This document shows positions 1 to 10,296 of a stretch of 64,000 nucleotides of DNA, in pieces. Each line of letters starts with the position of its first letter. Position 1 is the stretch's first letter. The translations under genes and the position numbers were made by a program. The stretch comes from Saccharomonospora viridis DSM 43017 (GTDB lineage: Bacteria > Actinomycetota > Actinomycetes > Mycobacteriales > Pseudonocardiaceae), in NCBI RefSeq assembly GCF_000023865.1, contig NC_013159.1, positions 3,126,001 through 3,190,000 of the forward strand. The letters are read 5' to 3'. The notes under the pieces are model-generated. The model saw nothing but the letters and a program-made list of their open reading frames with translations. It did not search any database and was not told where the DNA came from.

Positions 1-685
1 CTTCGCCACGTACTCCAACGTCGCGGAGAACAGTGTCGTCGTCGTGGACAAGGACGCACCGCTGGAATTGCTCGGCCCGCTCGGCTGCGGCCTCATGACC
101 GGCGCGGGAGCCGTCCTCAACGAGATGCGTCCCGAACCCGGATCCTCGATCGCCGTCTTCGGCACCGGCGCGGTCGGCTTCGCCGCGTTGATGGCCGCCG
201 CGGCGGCGTCGTGCACCACCGTCATCGGCATCGACGTCCACGACTCCCGGCTGGAACTCGCCCGCCGGCTCGGTGCGACCCACACCGTCAACCCCCGCAC
301 CCACGATCTTCGAACCGAGCTGAGGAAGATCACGGGCGGCAGGCGGGTGAACTACGCGCTGGACACCACCGGTGATCCCGCCGTCCTCCGGGCCGCCGCG
401 GACGTACTCGGCAAACGCGGCGAACTCGTCGCCGTGGGAGCCGCGACACCGGGAACCGAGGTCAGCTTCGAGATCGGCAACTCGCTGCTCAAAGGCTGGA
501 CCTTCAAAACCGTCGTCGAAGGCTCCTCGGTGCCACAGACCTTCATCCCCCGCCTGGTGAGCCTGTGGAAACAAGGCAGGTTCCCGTTCGACGAACTCGT
601 CAGGACCTACTCGCTCCAGGACATCAACCAGGGCTTCGCCGACTCCGAGTCAGGAAAGACCGTCAAACCGGTCCTCGTGTACTAG
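1..685 (+). CDS. Zinc-type alcohol dehydrogenase, C-terminal part (5' truncated by window)
   Basis: The reading frame is open from base 2 to the stop at 685 with no start in the window that fits, so the N-terminal catalytic domain lies to the left. What remains is the NAD(P)-binding half of a medium-chain dehydrogenase. It has the conserved GCGLMTGAG turn that leads into the coenzyme domain, a Rossmann glycine motif GTGAVG, and an acidic residue at the end of the second strand (GIDVHDSRLELARRLGA) that suggests NAD(H). The closest match by eye is the aryl-alcohol/benzyl-alcohol dehydrogenase group, which oxidises primary alcohols to aldehydes. Substrate is an inference. It is convergent with the nitronate monooxygenase gene, 28 bp apart. 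Confidence 0.85.
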   Translation, partial: FATYSNVAENSVVVVDKDAPLELLGPLGCGLMTGAGAVLNEMRPEPGSSIAVFGTGAVGFAALMAAAAASCTTVIGIDVHDSRLELARRLGATHTVNPRTHDLRTELRKITGGRRVNYALDTTGDPAVLRAAADVLGKRGELVAVGAATPGTEVSFEIGNSLLKGWTFKTVVEGSSVPQTFIPRLVSLWKQGRFPFDELVRTYSLQDINQGFADSESGKTVKPVLVY

Positions 686-713
686 ACCACCGGACCCCGG
701 GTACGACTCCGCC

Positions 714-2749
<2,036 letters not shown>

Positions 2750-2881
2750 ACCACCCGACCCACCCGATCGGCGTCCCCGGGGGACAATGCGGTCCAGAGC
2801 CGCTCGAGTCTTGATCGAGGAAGGCTGTTCGGCTCTCGCCAACCGGGCGCGTAACCACCGAGCGCCCGAACCGACGAGGAC

Positions 2882-3778
2882 GTGGTGTCGTTGTCACATG
2901 CATCCCCCGGTGAGGACCTCTCGGAGCAGCTACGGCGACTCAGGGCGGACTGCGCCCGTTGTGCGGGACTGTGCTGTGTCGCGCTGCCGTTTTTCGCGAC
3001 CTCGGGCTTCCCCGCCGACAAGGACGCCGGTACGCCCTGTCATCACCTCGACTCGGCGTTCCGCTGCCGAGTCCACGCCGAGCTGCGCCAGCGAGGCCTC
3101 ACCGGCTGCGCCGTGTTCGACTGTTTCGGAGCCGGTCAACGAATCACGCGGGACACCTTCGCCGGCCGCACCTGGTGCGACGACCCGGACCGGGCTCAAG
3201 ACGTGTTCGCCGCCTTCAACGTGGCCCGACAGCTGCACGAGGTGCTGTGGTACCTGGTGGAGGCTCTCAACCTGCCGGCCGCGGCGGAGCTGCATGCCGA
3301 ACTGCGACGGGTGTGCACGCGCGTCGACACACTCGTCGGCGACACCCCCGAGGCACTGAGCGCCACCGACGTGGCCTCCGTCCGACAGGAGGTCGGTGAT
3401 CTGCTGTCCCGGGTGAGTGAGTTGGTGCGTGATCGACATGGCCGCCGATGCGATCATCGGGGAGCCGATCTCGCCGGGGCGCGGTTGCGGGGCGCACCGC
3501 TGCGGGGTGCGACATTCCGCGGAGCCGTCCTCATCGCCGCCGATCTGCGGGACGCCGATCTACGCACGGTCGATTTCCTCGGCGCCGACCTACGGGACGC
3601 GGACCTACGAGGCGCCGATCTCTCGGGCGCTCTCTTCCTCACCCAGCCACAGGTGAACGCCGCCCGGGGCGATACGGCGACGCGGCTGCCCGCACACCTA
3701 CTGCGTCCCGCGCACTGGTGCGGGCCGGGGAACACGCGTCACGGCTCTTCGGGCAACAACAACCAGAGCGCGAGGTAG
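2882..3778 (+). CDS. YkgJ-like Cys-cluster domain fused to pentapeptide repeats
   Basis: 298 residues starting at a GTG behind a weak GAGG. Residues about 20-90 hold a cysteine cluster (CARCAGLCC, then PCHHL, FRCRVH, GCAVFDC) that resembles YkgJ-type CxxCxxCC proteins, which bind zinc or an iron-sulfur cluster. Residues about 210-265 form a run of A(D/N)LRx-type pentapeptide repeats (GADLAGARLRGAPLRG, DADLR, GADLRDADLRG), predicted to make a right-handed quadrilateral beta helix. The protein probably works in the cytosol, because no signal peptide is present. The last 40 bp overlap the convergent PspC gene. The role is unknown. Confidence 0.8.
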   Translation: MVSLSHASPGEDLSEQLRRLRADCARCAGLCCVALPFFATSGFPADKDAGTPCHHLDSAFRCRVHAELRQRGLTGCAVFDCFGAGQRITRDTFAGRTWCDDPDRAQDVFAAFNVARQLHEVLWYLVEALNLPAAAELHAELRRVCTRVDTLVGDTPEALSATDVASVRQEVGDLLSRVSELVRDRHGRRCDHRGADLAGARLRGAPLRGATFRGAVLIAADLRDADLRTVDFLGADLRDADLRGADLSGALFLTQPQVNAARGDTATRLPAHLLRPAHWCGPGNTRHGSSGNNNQSAR

Positions 3779-3933
3779 ATGAGGAACTGCGGACCCGGCA
3801 GCAGACACGACGCCACGAACGCCAGCCGCACGTTCCTGGAACGCCAGCCGTAGCGGCGCGCTATGCCGCCGCAGACTCCGGCGATCATGCGGTCCTCTCG
3901 GGACCGGGTCACGGTGGTGATGGATGAGGCCAT
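3739..3933 (-). CDS. PspC-domain small membrane protein
   Basis: About 64 residues. The segment REDRMIAGVCGGIARRYG is the signature opening of a PspC domain. It is followed by one hydrophobic span ending in LIYLALWLLLPEEP. PspC proteins sit in the inner membrane and take part in envelope-stress or phage-shock type responses. Two starts are possible: ATG at 3933, or GTG at 3912, whose GTGA overlaps the stop of the upstream methyltransferase and would give translational coupling. It is the last gene of a three-gene leftward operon with the methyltransferase and the four-TM protein. Confidence 0.85.
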   Translation of the reverse strand: MASSITTVTRSREDRMIAGVCGGIARRYGWRSRNVRLAFVASCLLPGPQFLIYLALWLLLPEEP

Positions 3934-4679
3934 GCATCCAGTGTCGGGCGGTCCCATCCCCGTCGCATCAGGGAAAACCCTGGAAGAACCACGGAATCGA
4001 CCCCGCGTCGGTACAGCGGCCTCCCCACCTCGGCCGAGACGGCGCGAGAAATCGGTGAGACATCACCTCCGAGCGCGCGTGCCAACACCCGAGTCGACCT
4101 GTGGGGCCGCAGTCCGGCGGTCTCCCCCGTGGCGGTCTCCAACAGCACCTCCCAGCCGGGTCCGAGAGCCGCTCCGAGGGTGCCGTGGCGCACCCGGAAG
4201 CGCGATGTCACCGCCGACCCGTCCTCATCCGTCAGGGCGAGCGCCTCCCAGCCGAGCAGCCCTCCGGGTGACACGGCTTCACGCGCGGCGTCGAACACGG
4301 CCGCGTCCCAGAAACGAGTCGCCAACACGAAAGCGAACATCCCGCGTGGGGGGACGAACGTCTCGAGGTCCGCCTGGACACAGGCCACACGAGCTGCCAC
4401 ACCACGGCGCTTCGCCTCCGTGGCGAGCTGCTGCAACGCCACGTCGGAGACGTCCACCGCGACGACTCGGCGCCCCGCCTCGGCCAACGCGAGCGCGCTC
4501 CCCGAACGGCCGCACGCCAACTCCAGTACCGGCCCGTCGACCATTCCGGCGGCGAACGCCTCGGCGACCAGCGGATGGGGGGTGAAATCCGGGGCGCTCC
4601 GCCGGTAGCGGGCGTTCCAGCGCAGTCGGTCGGACGGCCCGTCCCCGGCGGGGCCGGACCGGATTCCCTCACTCCTCAT
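3909..4679 (-). CDS. SAM-dependent methyltransferase (class I)
   Basis: About 256 residues from the ATG at 4679. The motif I equivalent is VLELACGRSGSALALAEAG, followed by the acidic end of strand 2 in VVAVDVSD and a motif near DLETF. This is the Rossmann fold of small-molecule methyltransferases. The substrate is unknown. The start overlaps the end of the upstream membrane-protein gene by 11 bp, so the two are probably translated together. An in-frame start at 4718 is further inside the upstream gene and less likely. The three-gene order (membrane protein, methyltransferase, PspC) suggests an envelope-related context. Confidence 0.82.
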   Translation of the reverse strand: MRSEGIRSGPAGDGPSDRLRWNARYRRSAPDFTPHPLVAEAFAAGMVDGPVLELACGRSGSALALAEAGRRVVAVDVSDVALQQLATEAKRRGVAARVACVQADLETFVPPRGMFAFVLATRFWDAAVFDAAREAVSPGGLLGWEALALTDEDGSAVTSRFRVRHGTLGAALGPGWEVLLETATGETAGLRPHRSTRVLARALGGDVSPISRAVSAEVGRPLYRRGVDSVVLPGFSLMRRGWDRPTLDAWPHPSPP

Positions 4680-5844
4680 GGTGTTCGCGTTCCTCCTGCT
4701 CCCGACGCTGGCGGGCATGTTGCCGTCGTTGCCGTTCCCGCCTGCTGTAGGCGGCGCGGTACACCGCGTCCTCGCTTTCGAGACTGGAGCCGAGTGCGCC
4801 CGCGAAGGTCCCCAGCGAGCTGGACAACCATGCCAGCTTCAGGTACTCGACGATCCCCGCGGGATGTCCCAACGACTGTCCCAGGTAGTCCGGTTCGATC
4901 ACCGTGAACGCTCCCACGAAACTCACGGCGAACAACACCAGGTAGGCCGCGGCGACACCGCACAGCAACGACGCCACCGTGGACGCGTTGTAGAGGATCG
5001 TCTTCTCTTTCGACGCCGAACGTCGCTCCCACAGCCGGTTGTACAGGATCAACCAGACGACCATCGAACCCATCGCCAGCAGACTGATGAACATCTGTCG
5101 AAGGGGACTCAGCGCGTCGGCGAGCGCCCAGATACTGCCGTAGAAGATGCCGAACGCCGCGGCCGCGGAACCGGCGGCCAGCGCCGTGGACAGTTCGGGT
5201 ACCAGTCGCCAGGGCTTGTTGTCCCGGATCATTCCGGCGAGCAGGCGTAGCCGTCCGCGCCAACCCACCAGCGCCAGGCTCACCTCGATCTCGGCGTCGG
5301 GATGGTCCACCCATCGCACCGGCCGCAGTTTGCCCCCCACCTCGCGGCGTTCCCGTCCTGCGGGCCTTTCCAGGATGCGACTTTTGCCCAGCTCACCGAT
5401 CAGGTAGAGCACCGTGTCGCGCAGCCGCTTGCGCAGCCGCCAGGCGCCGAGAGCGGGCAATGAGGCGAGGGCCGCCCCGCTGTCCACACTGATGTCGGCC
5501 ACGACCGGATTCGTCCCGAGCTGCCGTGGCAGGTCGGTAACGCACACCAGCAGGTCCCACCTGTACTTCGGCCGGACCAGTCTCGACAGGTTCACCAACG
5601 GGACCTGGTTCTCGGCGTCGATGCGCAGTGGCTCGGTCCGCATCCGCACGTCCCAGCCGACTTCGTCGGTGACCTGGGCGGACAGATCCGCTTCGAGGTC
5701 GTCGATGAACGTCCGCACGATGTCGCTCGGCAGGCCCGGGTCACACAGCAGCCCGACCACCACGGTCGGGCTGCTGTGTTCGTCGATCCGGTCGCCGTCA
5801 TACGCGGCCGACTCGTCCGCCCCCTCGTCGTGGACCGGTGCCAT
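4669..5844 (-). CDS. Hypothetical membrane protein, 391 aa, four predicted TM helices
   Basis: The N-terminal 200 residues are soluble. Four hydrophobic segments follow at about 213-238, 249-268, 284-310 and 335-355. The C-terminal tail is a highly charged Arg/Glu stretch (RRERQRRQHARQRREQEERE) likely to be helical. It is the first gene of the operon that continues with the methyltransferase and PspC genes. No family motif was recognised. The N-terminal part (TVVVGLLCDPGLPSDIV, DLLVCVTDLP) might be a small alpha/beta domain. The 5' flank holds a 22-bp tandem duplication at 5927-5970. Confidence 0.78.
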   Translation of the reverse strand: MAPVHDEGADESAAYDGDRIDEHSSPTVVVGLLCDPGLPSDIVRTFIDDLEADLSAQVTDEVGWDVRMRTEPLRIDAENQVPLVNLSRLVRPKYRWDLLVCVTDLPRQLGTNPVVADISVDSGAALASLPALGAWRLRKRLRDTVLYLIGELGKSRILERPAGRERREVGGKLRPVRWVDHPDAEIEVSLALVGWRGRLRLLAGMIRDNKPWRLVPELSTALAAGSAAAAFGIFYGSIWALADALSPLRQMFISLLAMGSMVVWLILYNRLWERRSASKEKTILYNASTVASLLCGVAAAYLVLFAVSFVGAFTVIEPDYLGQSLGHPAGIVEYLKLAWLSSSLGTFAGALGSSLESEDAVYRAAYSRRERQRRQHARQRREQEEREHHEE

Positions 5845-6268
5845 GCCCTTCCTTTCTCCCCGCCTCCTCGCCCGGGTTGACTACCCACGGGCCCCTGCGG
5901 CTACGCGAGGGACCGAGGCATCCCGTGCTTTTTGAAGGCGTGGTCGCCGCTTTTTGAAGGCGTGGTCGCCGAACACCGACACGGCCTGAGGGGTCCGTCG
6001 AAGGGGACACGGGACTCTTCGCCGTCGACACACCCTTCTTTGTCCACAAAAGACAGTCTATTGAGGATCGCACAAAGGCTTCCCGGCCCGTTTTCCCGGC
6101 GAGCCCACCGAGAGTGAGTCGTTGAAAAGACGGACGGGCAGAGCGAAACATCGAGCCCACCCATCGAAAGACAGGCCACACCACCCGACGTTCGGCCTCG
6201 CCCGGTCCTCCCCAAAAGTGACCTTCATTACATAGAGTGGGGGATTCACGGACGTGAGGAGGACAGCG
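5845..6268. other. Intergenic region with a 22-bp tandem duplication and divergent promoters
   Basis: About 420 bp between the leftward membrane-protein operon and the rightward acyl-CoA synthetase. It is lower in GC than the genes. A 22-bp unit (starts GCTTTTTGAAGG, ends TGGTCGCC) is present twice in perfect tandem at 5927-5948 and 5949-5970. No coding frame with normal codon use is visible. The right end carries the GAGGAGG ribosome-binding site of the synthetase at 6256-6262. Confidence 0.6.
5927..5970. repeat. Perfect 22-bp tandem repeat, two copies
   Basis: The two units are identical with no spacer. Two helical turns per unit and a T-tract in each suggest a duplicated protein-binding site, or a recent slippage product, in the promoter region of the leftward operon. 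Confidence 0.8.
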
Positions 6269-8107
6269 TTGACCACTCAGCCATCCGTCGCAGCCCAGAT
6301 CGAGGGCCAGACCATCGCCAAGCTGCTCCGCCGCAATGCCACCGAGTTCGCCGACCTACCGGCCCTGACCTCCCTGGACGATCCCGACAGCCCCACGCTG
6401 AGCTGGGCGGAAGTACGCGAACAGGCCGCCGCCGTCGCGCACGGACTCGCCGACCTCGGCCTCCGCTCGGGCCAACGCATGATCATCATGTCGCCCAGTC
6501 GCCCCGAGCACATCATCGCCGATCTGGCCGCCACCAACCTCGCGGCCATCCCCTGCACCGCGTACTCGACGTTGAGCAGCGAACAAATCCGTTACGTGGT
6601 CAACCACAGCGCCGCTCCGATCGCGGTCGTCGCGGGTGAGGAGGAACTGACTCGATGGCGCCCGGTGCTCGACGAGTTACCGGCCTTGCGCCACATCATC
6701 ATCCTCGATGACGACACCGACGACATCACTGCCGAGGATGAACGGTTCGTCTCCTATGCGAAGCTGCGGGAACGCGGAACCGCCCTCCACGCGCAATCCC
6801 CGTCGACGTTCGAACAGTGGACCGACGAGATCGGACCCGACGACCCGCTGTCGATGATCTACACGTCGGGCACCACGGGCACTCCCAAGGGAGTGGTGCT
6901 TTCCCACCGCAACGCCATTCACGAAGCCGTCGCCGTGTATGCGCTCCACAACGCGCCCCCACACATCTCGAACATCGCCTACCTGCCGCTCGCACACATC
7001 GCCGAACGCGAACTGTCGATCTACATGCCCGTGGTGCACGCCGGCCACGTCCACACGCTCGCCGACCCGGGCGACATCGCCAGCGCACTCAGCCGGGTTC
7101 GGCCCGACTCGCTCTTCGGCGTGCCCAGGGTGTGGGAGAAGATGGTGGCAGGGATGAAGAGCATGCTCACCGGCGTGCCCGGCGACCGGCGTGAAGCCCT
7201 GTTGGCCGCCAACGAACTGCTACAAACGGGCTACAAACTGCGTAGCGAGGGCAAAGAGGTACCGCAGGAGCTGGCGGACCGCATCGCGGAAACCGACCGC
7301 ACCGTGCTCGCCCCCATCCGGCAGATGCTGGGCCTGGACGGACTGATCTTCGCCTCCAGCGGCGCGGCCGCGCTCCCTCTCGAGGTGCTGTACTTCATCG
7401 CGGGTCTCGGGGTCGAGATCCATGAGGTGTGGGGCCTGTCGGAGACCGCGGGTGCCGTCACGAGCAACTGCGCCGACGCCTTCAAAGCCGGGACGGTGGG
7501 TCGCCCGATCGCCGATGTCGAGGTCAAAGTCGCCGACGACGGTGAGTTGTTGGTCCGGGGCCCCATCGTGTTCCTCGGCTACCTGCAGGAGGACGGAACG
7601 ATCGAATCGGCCACCGACGCCGACGGCTGGTTCGCCACGGGCGACATCGGTTCGATGGACGACGACGGGTTCGTCACCATCACCGACCGGAAGAAGGAAC
7701 TCATCATCACCTCCGGGGGCAAGAACATCGCCCCGACCAAGATCGAGAGCCTGCTCAAGGAACATCCGCTCATCGGCCAGGCCATCGCGATCGGCGACAA
7801 TCGGCCCTACCTCACGGCGCTCATCGTGCTCGACGACGAGATGGCCCCCTCCTGGGCGGCGGCCCGCGGCATCGAGTCGGACGACCTCGCCACGTTGGCC
7901 GAACATCCCGCCGTGCGCGCCGAGATCGACCGGGCGGTCGACGCGGCCAACGAACGGTTGGCCAGGGTGGAGCAGGTGAAACGCTATCGCCTGTTGACCG
8001 AAACGTGGACCCCCGACAGCGGCGAACTCACCCCGACACTGAAATTGAAACGCCGTGTCATCGTCGATCGGTACCACTCGGACATCGAAGCGCTCTACCG
8101 GAATTGA
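6269..8107 (+). CDS. Long-chain acyl-CoA synthetase (AMP-forming, FadD15-like)
   Basis: 612 residues. The start is a TTG at 6269, chosen because GAGGAGG lies 6 nt upstream; the in-frame GTG at 6254 overlaps that ribosome-binding site. The adenylate-forming signature YTSGTTGTPKGVV appears near residue 200. WGLSETAG follows near 388, then the TGDIG core and the hinge/A8 region (DRKKELIITSGGKNIAPTKIE), with a C-terminal lysine in TPTLKLKRRVI. The enzyme activates fatty acids with ATP and CoA for beta-oxidation or lipid synthesis. Its length and motif spacing match the actinobacterial FadD15 group. It stands alone on the plus strand. Confidence 0.92.
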   Translation: MTTQPSVAAQIEGQTIAKLLRRNATEFADLPALTSLDDPDSPTLSWAEVREQAAAVAHGLADLGLRSGQRMIIMSPSRPEHIIADLAATNLAAIPCTAYSTLSSEQIRYVVNHSAAPIAVVAGEEELTRWRPVLDELPALRHIIILDDDTDDITAEDERFVSYAKLRERGTALHAQSPSTFEQWTDEIGPDDPLSMIYTSGTTGTPKGVVLSHRNAIHEAVAVYALHNAPPHISNIAYLPLAHIAERELSIYMPVVHAGHVHTLADPGDIASALSRVRPDSLFGVPRVWEKMVAGMKSMLTGVPGDRREALLAANELLQTGYKLRSEGKEVPQELADRIAETDRTVLAPIRQMLGLDGLIFASSGAAALPLEVLYFIAGLGVEIHEVWGLSETAGAVTSNCADAFKAGTVGRPIADVEVKVADDGELLVRGPIVFLGYLQEDGTIESATDADGWFATGDIGSMDDDGFVTITDRKKELIITSGGKNIAPTKIESLLKEHPLIGQAIAIGDNRPYLTALIVLDDEMAPSWAAARGIESDDLATLAEHPAVRAEIDRAVDAANERLARVEQVKRYRLLTETWTPDSGELTPTLKLKRRVIVDRYHSDIEALYRN

Positions 8108-8618
8108 CCGATCGACCGCTTCGAACTCCATTCGAACCAGCCACTTTAGACATACTTCGCAGGACAGGGACGGCGTCGGTCCGGCCGTACGGGACCGGCG
8201 CCGTGACATCCGACCGTTTCCGACGCATGGTCCGGCAAACGACGGAATGCGCGCGACGAGCGCATCACTTCCGGCTCACCCACGGTCGATGACATCGCCG
8301 GAGCACATCGGTTCGCGCGTCCCCGCCTTCACCCCACCCGTCGCGCCGTACCGGGTGCGCCGAATCCATCCTTCGATCTCCACATTCCCGTGCGCTTCGA
8401 AGACATTTCACCCGAATGGGACAGTCACACGAACGAGGGATGACGACCGGTTGCGGAACCCGGGCAACGACGGGAATCCGTCGATGTTCGCAGTCCGGAC
8501 GAGTAAGGCACTCCCGCATTAGCCCGTTCCGGGCAACGTCCGATGTTCGACGCCACACCACCGCGAAGAAAACTAACGTGGGCGCCGACGTTGCAATCAG
8601 TGACCGATTCGGCACAGG
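8108..8618. other. Intergenic region, no gene; paired direct repeats
   Basis: About 510 bp between the acyl-CoA synthetase and the MFS gene. No open frame shows normal codon bias. Two direct-repeat pairs are visible: CGGGCAACG at 8461-8469 and 8530-8538, and CGATGTTCG at 8482-8490 and 8541-8549. The pair spacing differs by exactly 10 bp between the two copies. This is compatible with regulatory sites for the downstream transporter but is not proof. Confidence 0.4.
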
Positions 8619-9827
8619 ATGACGAAGTTGGTAACTACCACGACAGCGCCCCGGATGAGCGACGCTCTCCGCAACCGGGAGTTCCGTGCCCTGTGGTTCG
8701 CGGAGGCCCAATCAGTCCTCGGCGACCATCTGACGACGGTGGCGTTGTCCATCGTGGTGTACGGCCGCACGGGTTCGGCGTTATGGGCAGCCGTGGTGTA
8801 CGCGCTGACCTTCCTGCCCGCTCTCGCGGGTGGTCTCGGACTCTCCCAGATCGCCGACAGACGGCCCCGGAAAACCGTGCTCGTCGTGTCCTTCGTCATG
8901 CAGGCGGTGTTCGTGGGGACCATGGCGATCCCCGGAACACCGCTGGCCGTGCTGGTCACGCTGGTCGTGTTGGCCCGGCTGGCCGGAGCACCGGCCAACG
9001 CGGCACAAAACGCGTTGACCAGGGAGGTCTTCGCCGACGACGAGCTGTACCTGCGCAGTCAGGACCTGCGGGGTATCACCACCAACATCGGCATGCTCAT
9101 CGGTCTCGGCGGCGGGGGGTTGCTGGTCACGTCGCTCGGCCCCTCGTGGGCGCTGGCCCTTGACGCCCTGACCTTCCTCGTGGCCGCGGCGCTCGTGCAA
9201 TTCTCGGTGCGACAGCGTCCCGTTCCCGGCGACCCTGGCGACGGTTGGTTCAGCGCCGTGCGATGGGTATGGGGACAACGCCGCTTACGAGTGTTGCTGG
9301 CGCTGTCCTGGTTGGTGGGCCTCGCGGTGATCCCCGAAGGGCTCGCCGCTCCACTCGCCCACCAGATCGGCGCCTCAGAACAGGCCGTGGGGTGGTTGTT
9401 GGCCGCTGATCCCGTGGGCTTCATCCTCGGGACGTTCGTGCTTTCCCGGTTCGTCTCAGCCCAGAACCGCAAGCGCATCATGGGCGTGCTGGCCACACTG
9501 GCCGCAGCGGTCCTCATCGGTTTCGCAGCGACCCCCACTCTGCCCTTCGCTCTGTTGCTGTTGATGCTCGCTGGCGCCGCGGGTGCCTACATCATCACCG
9601 TGGGCGCCACCTTCATCACGTGGGTCCCCAACGAGTTACGCGGAGGCGCGGGCGGCGTCTACCGCACCGGCCTCCGCGTCGCACAGGGTTTGGGTGTCGC
9701 ACTCGGCGGCGTGATCGCGGATCTCGTCGGATCCGCGACGTTCACGATCGCCCTCGCCGGAATGGCGGGTGTCGTACTCACGATCCCGGTCGCCGTGTCC
9801 TGGGCGCGCATCCTGAAGACCCAGTGA
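8619..9827 (+). CDS. MFS transporter (drug/efflux type)
   Basis: About 402 residues with 10 to 12 hydrophobic spans. The N-terminal segment LRNREFRALWFAEAQSVLGD is typical of the MFS_3/enterobactin-exporter-like group, and the loop 2-3 motif is degenerate (QIADRRPRKTVL). It is an inner-membrane exporter driven by ion gradient, with unknown substrate. The start is uncertain: ATG at 8619 has no good Shine-Dalgarno, and ATG at 8655 (MSDALRNREF) fits the family start equally well. It ends convergently before the mini-ORF array on the other strand, so an export link to those peptides is only speculation. Confidence 0.88.
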   Translation: MTKLVTTTTAPRMSDALRNREFRALWFAEAQSVLGDHLTTVALSIVVYGRTGSALWAAVVYALTFLPALAGGLGLSQIADRRPRKTVLVVSFVMQAVFVGTMAIPGTPLAVLVTLVVLARLAGAPANAAQNALTREVFADDELYLRSQDLRGITTNIGMLIGLGGGGLLVTSLGPSWALALDALTFLVAAALVQFSVRQRPVPGDPGDGWFSAVRWVWGQRRLRVLLALSWLVGLAVIPEGLAAPLAHQIGASEQAVGWLLAADPVGFILGTFVLSRFVSAQNRKRIMGVLATLAAAVLIGFAATPTLPFALLLLMLAGAAGAYIITVGATFITWVPNELRGGAGGVYRTGLRVAQGLGVALGGVIADLVGSATFTIALAGMAGVVLTIPVAVSWARILKTQ

Positions 9828-9917
9828 CCCAACCGGCGACGGTGCGTCGAAACTCATCACGATCATCGCGGTGACCTCGCGGTCATCCGCGACGACCACC
9901 TGATTGTGCCGTGGCAT

Positions 9918-10001
9918 TCACGGCGTGAAGTCGGGCGAGAAGGGTTATTCGGTAATCAGAAGTTAGGTACCGAGAACGCGATACGCCTCACGCCGTGAAG
10001 T
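9918..10001. promoter_or_regulatory. Two TCACGSCGTGA palindromes, 70 bp apart
   Basis: TCACGGCGTGAAGT lies at 9918-9931 and TCACGCCGTGAAGT at 9988-10001. The 11-bp core is palindromic around a single central base, and the flanking AGT is kept in both copies. The 70-bp spacing suggests a dimeric regulator binding two sites. They lie downstream of the mini-ORF array on the minus strand and downstream of the MFS gene on the plus strand. Confidence 0.45.
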
Positions 10002-10114
10002 GACCAGGGGTGACTCGAGTGCGAACCACGACTACACGCCGAACGACACTCGGCCACCGTAGCCTGCCACGGCACATCTTTCGGATCATCGGTGATGACG
10101 ATTACCCTGCGGTT

Positions 10115-10135
10115 TCAGAAGTCGCGGTCGGTCAC
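10115..10135 (-). CDS. Mini-ORF 1 encoding MTDRDF
   Basis: Read on the minus strand, GTG at 10135-10133 is followed by codons for Thr-Asp-Arg-Asp-Phe and TGA at 10117-10115. A strong Shine-Dalgarno (AAGGGGG, 10150-10144) lies 8 nt upstream. This is the most downstream copy of a three-copy array. The last 15 nt (Asp codon to stop) are identical in all copies, while the linker to the ribosome-binding site differs. It ends in plain sight of a small hairpin (10098-10086). No known peptide family was recognised. Confidence 0.6.
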   Translation of the reverse strand: MTDRDF

Positions 10136-10207
10136 AGCAAACACCCCCTTGCGATAAGAGCGGAATCCCGCTCGGAAAACCGTGCGATCAACAATGGATC
10201 AGCGGTT

Positions 10208-10228
10208 TCAGAAGTCGCGGTCGGACAT
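10208..10228 (-). CDS. Mini-ORF 2 encoding MSDRDF
   Basis: ATG at 10228-10226 starts the hexapeptide Met-Ser-Asp-Arg-Asp-Phe, ending in TGA at 10210-10208. GGGGAGG (10241-10235) lies 6 nt upstream, close to ideal. A perfect 6-bp hairpin (GACGAC/GTCGTC, 10258-10244) sits just before the ribosome-binding site, and another (10173-10158) follows the stop. Only residue 2 differs from copy 1 (Ser for Thr), a conservative change that supports selection on the peptide. Confidence 0.62.
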   Translation of the reverse strand: MSDRDF

Positions 10229-10275
10229 CAGACACCTCCCCAGGACGACATCGTCGTCAGTGCCCCAGTTGTAGG

Positions 10276-10296
10276 TCAGAAGTCGCGGTCAGACAA
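10276..10296 (-). CDS. Mini-ORF 3 encoding MSDRDF
   Basis: TTG at 10296-10294 starts Met-Ser-Asp-Arg-Asp-Phe, with TGA at 10278-10276. GGAGG (10310-10306) lies 9 nt upstream. Serine uses TCT here and TCC in copy 2, so the peptide is the same with a synonymous change. Its start differs (TTG here, ATG and GTG in the others) but is at the same codon position. This is the most upstream copy; any shared promoter should lie right of 10310. Confidence 0.58.
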   Translation of the reverse strand: MSDRDF

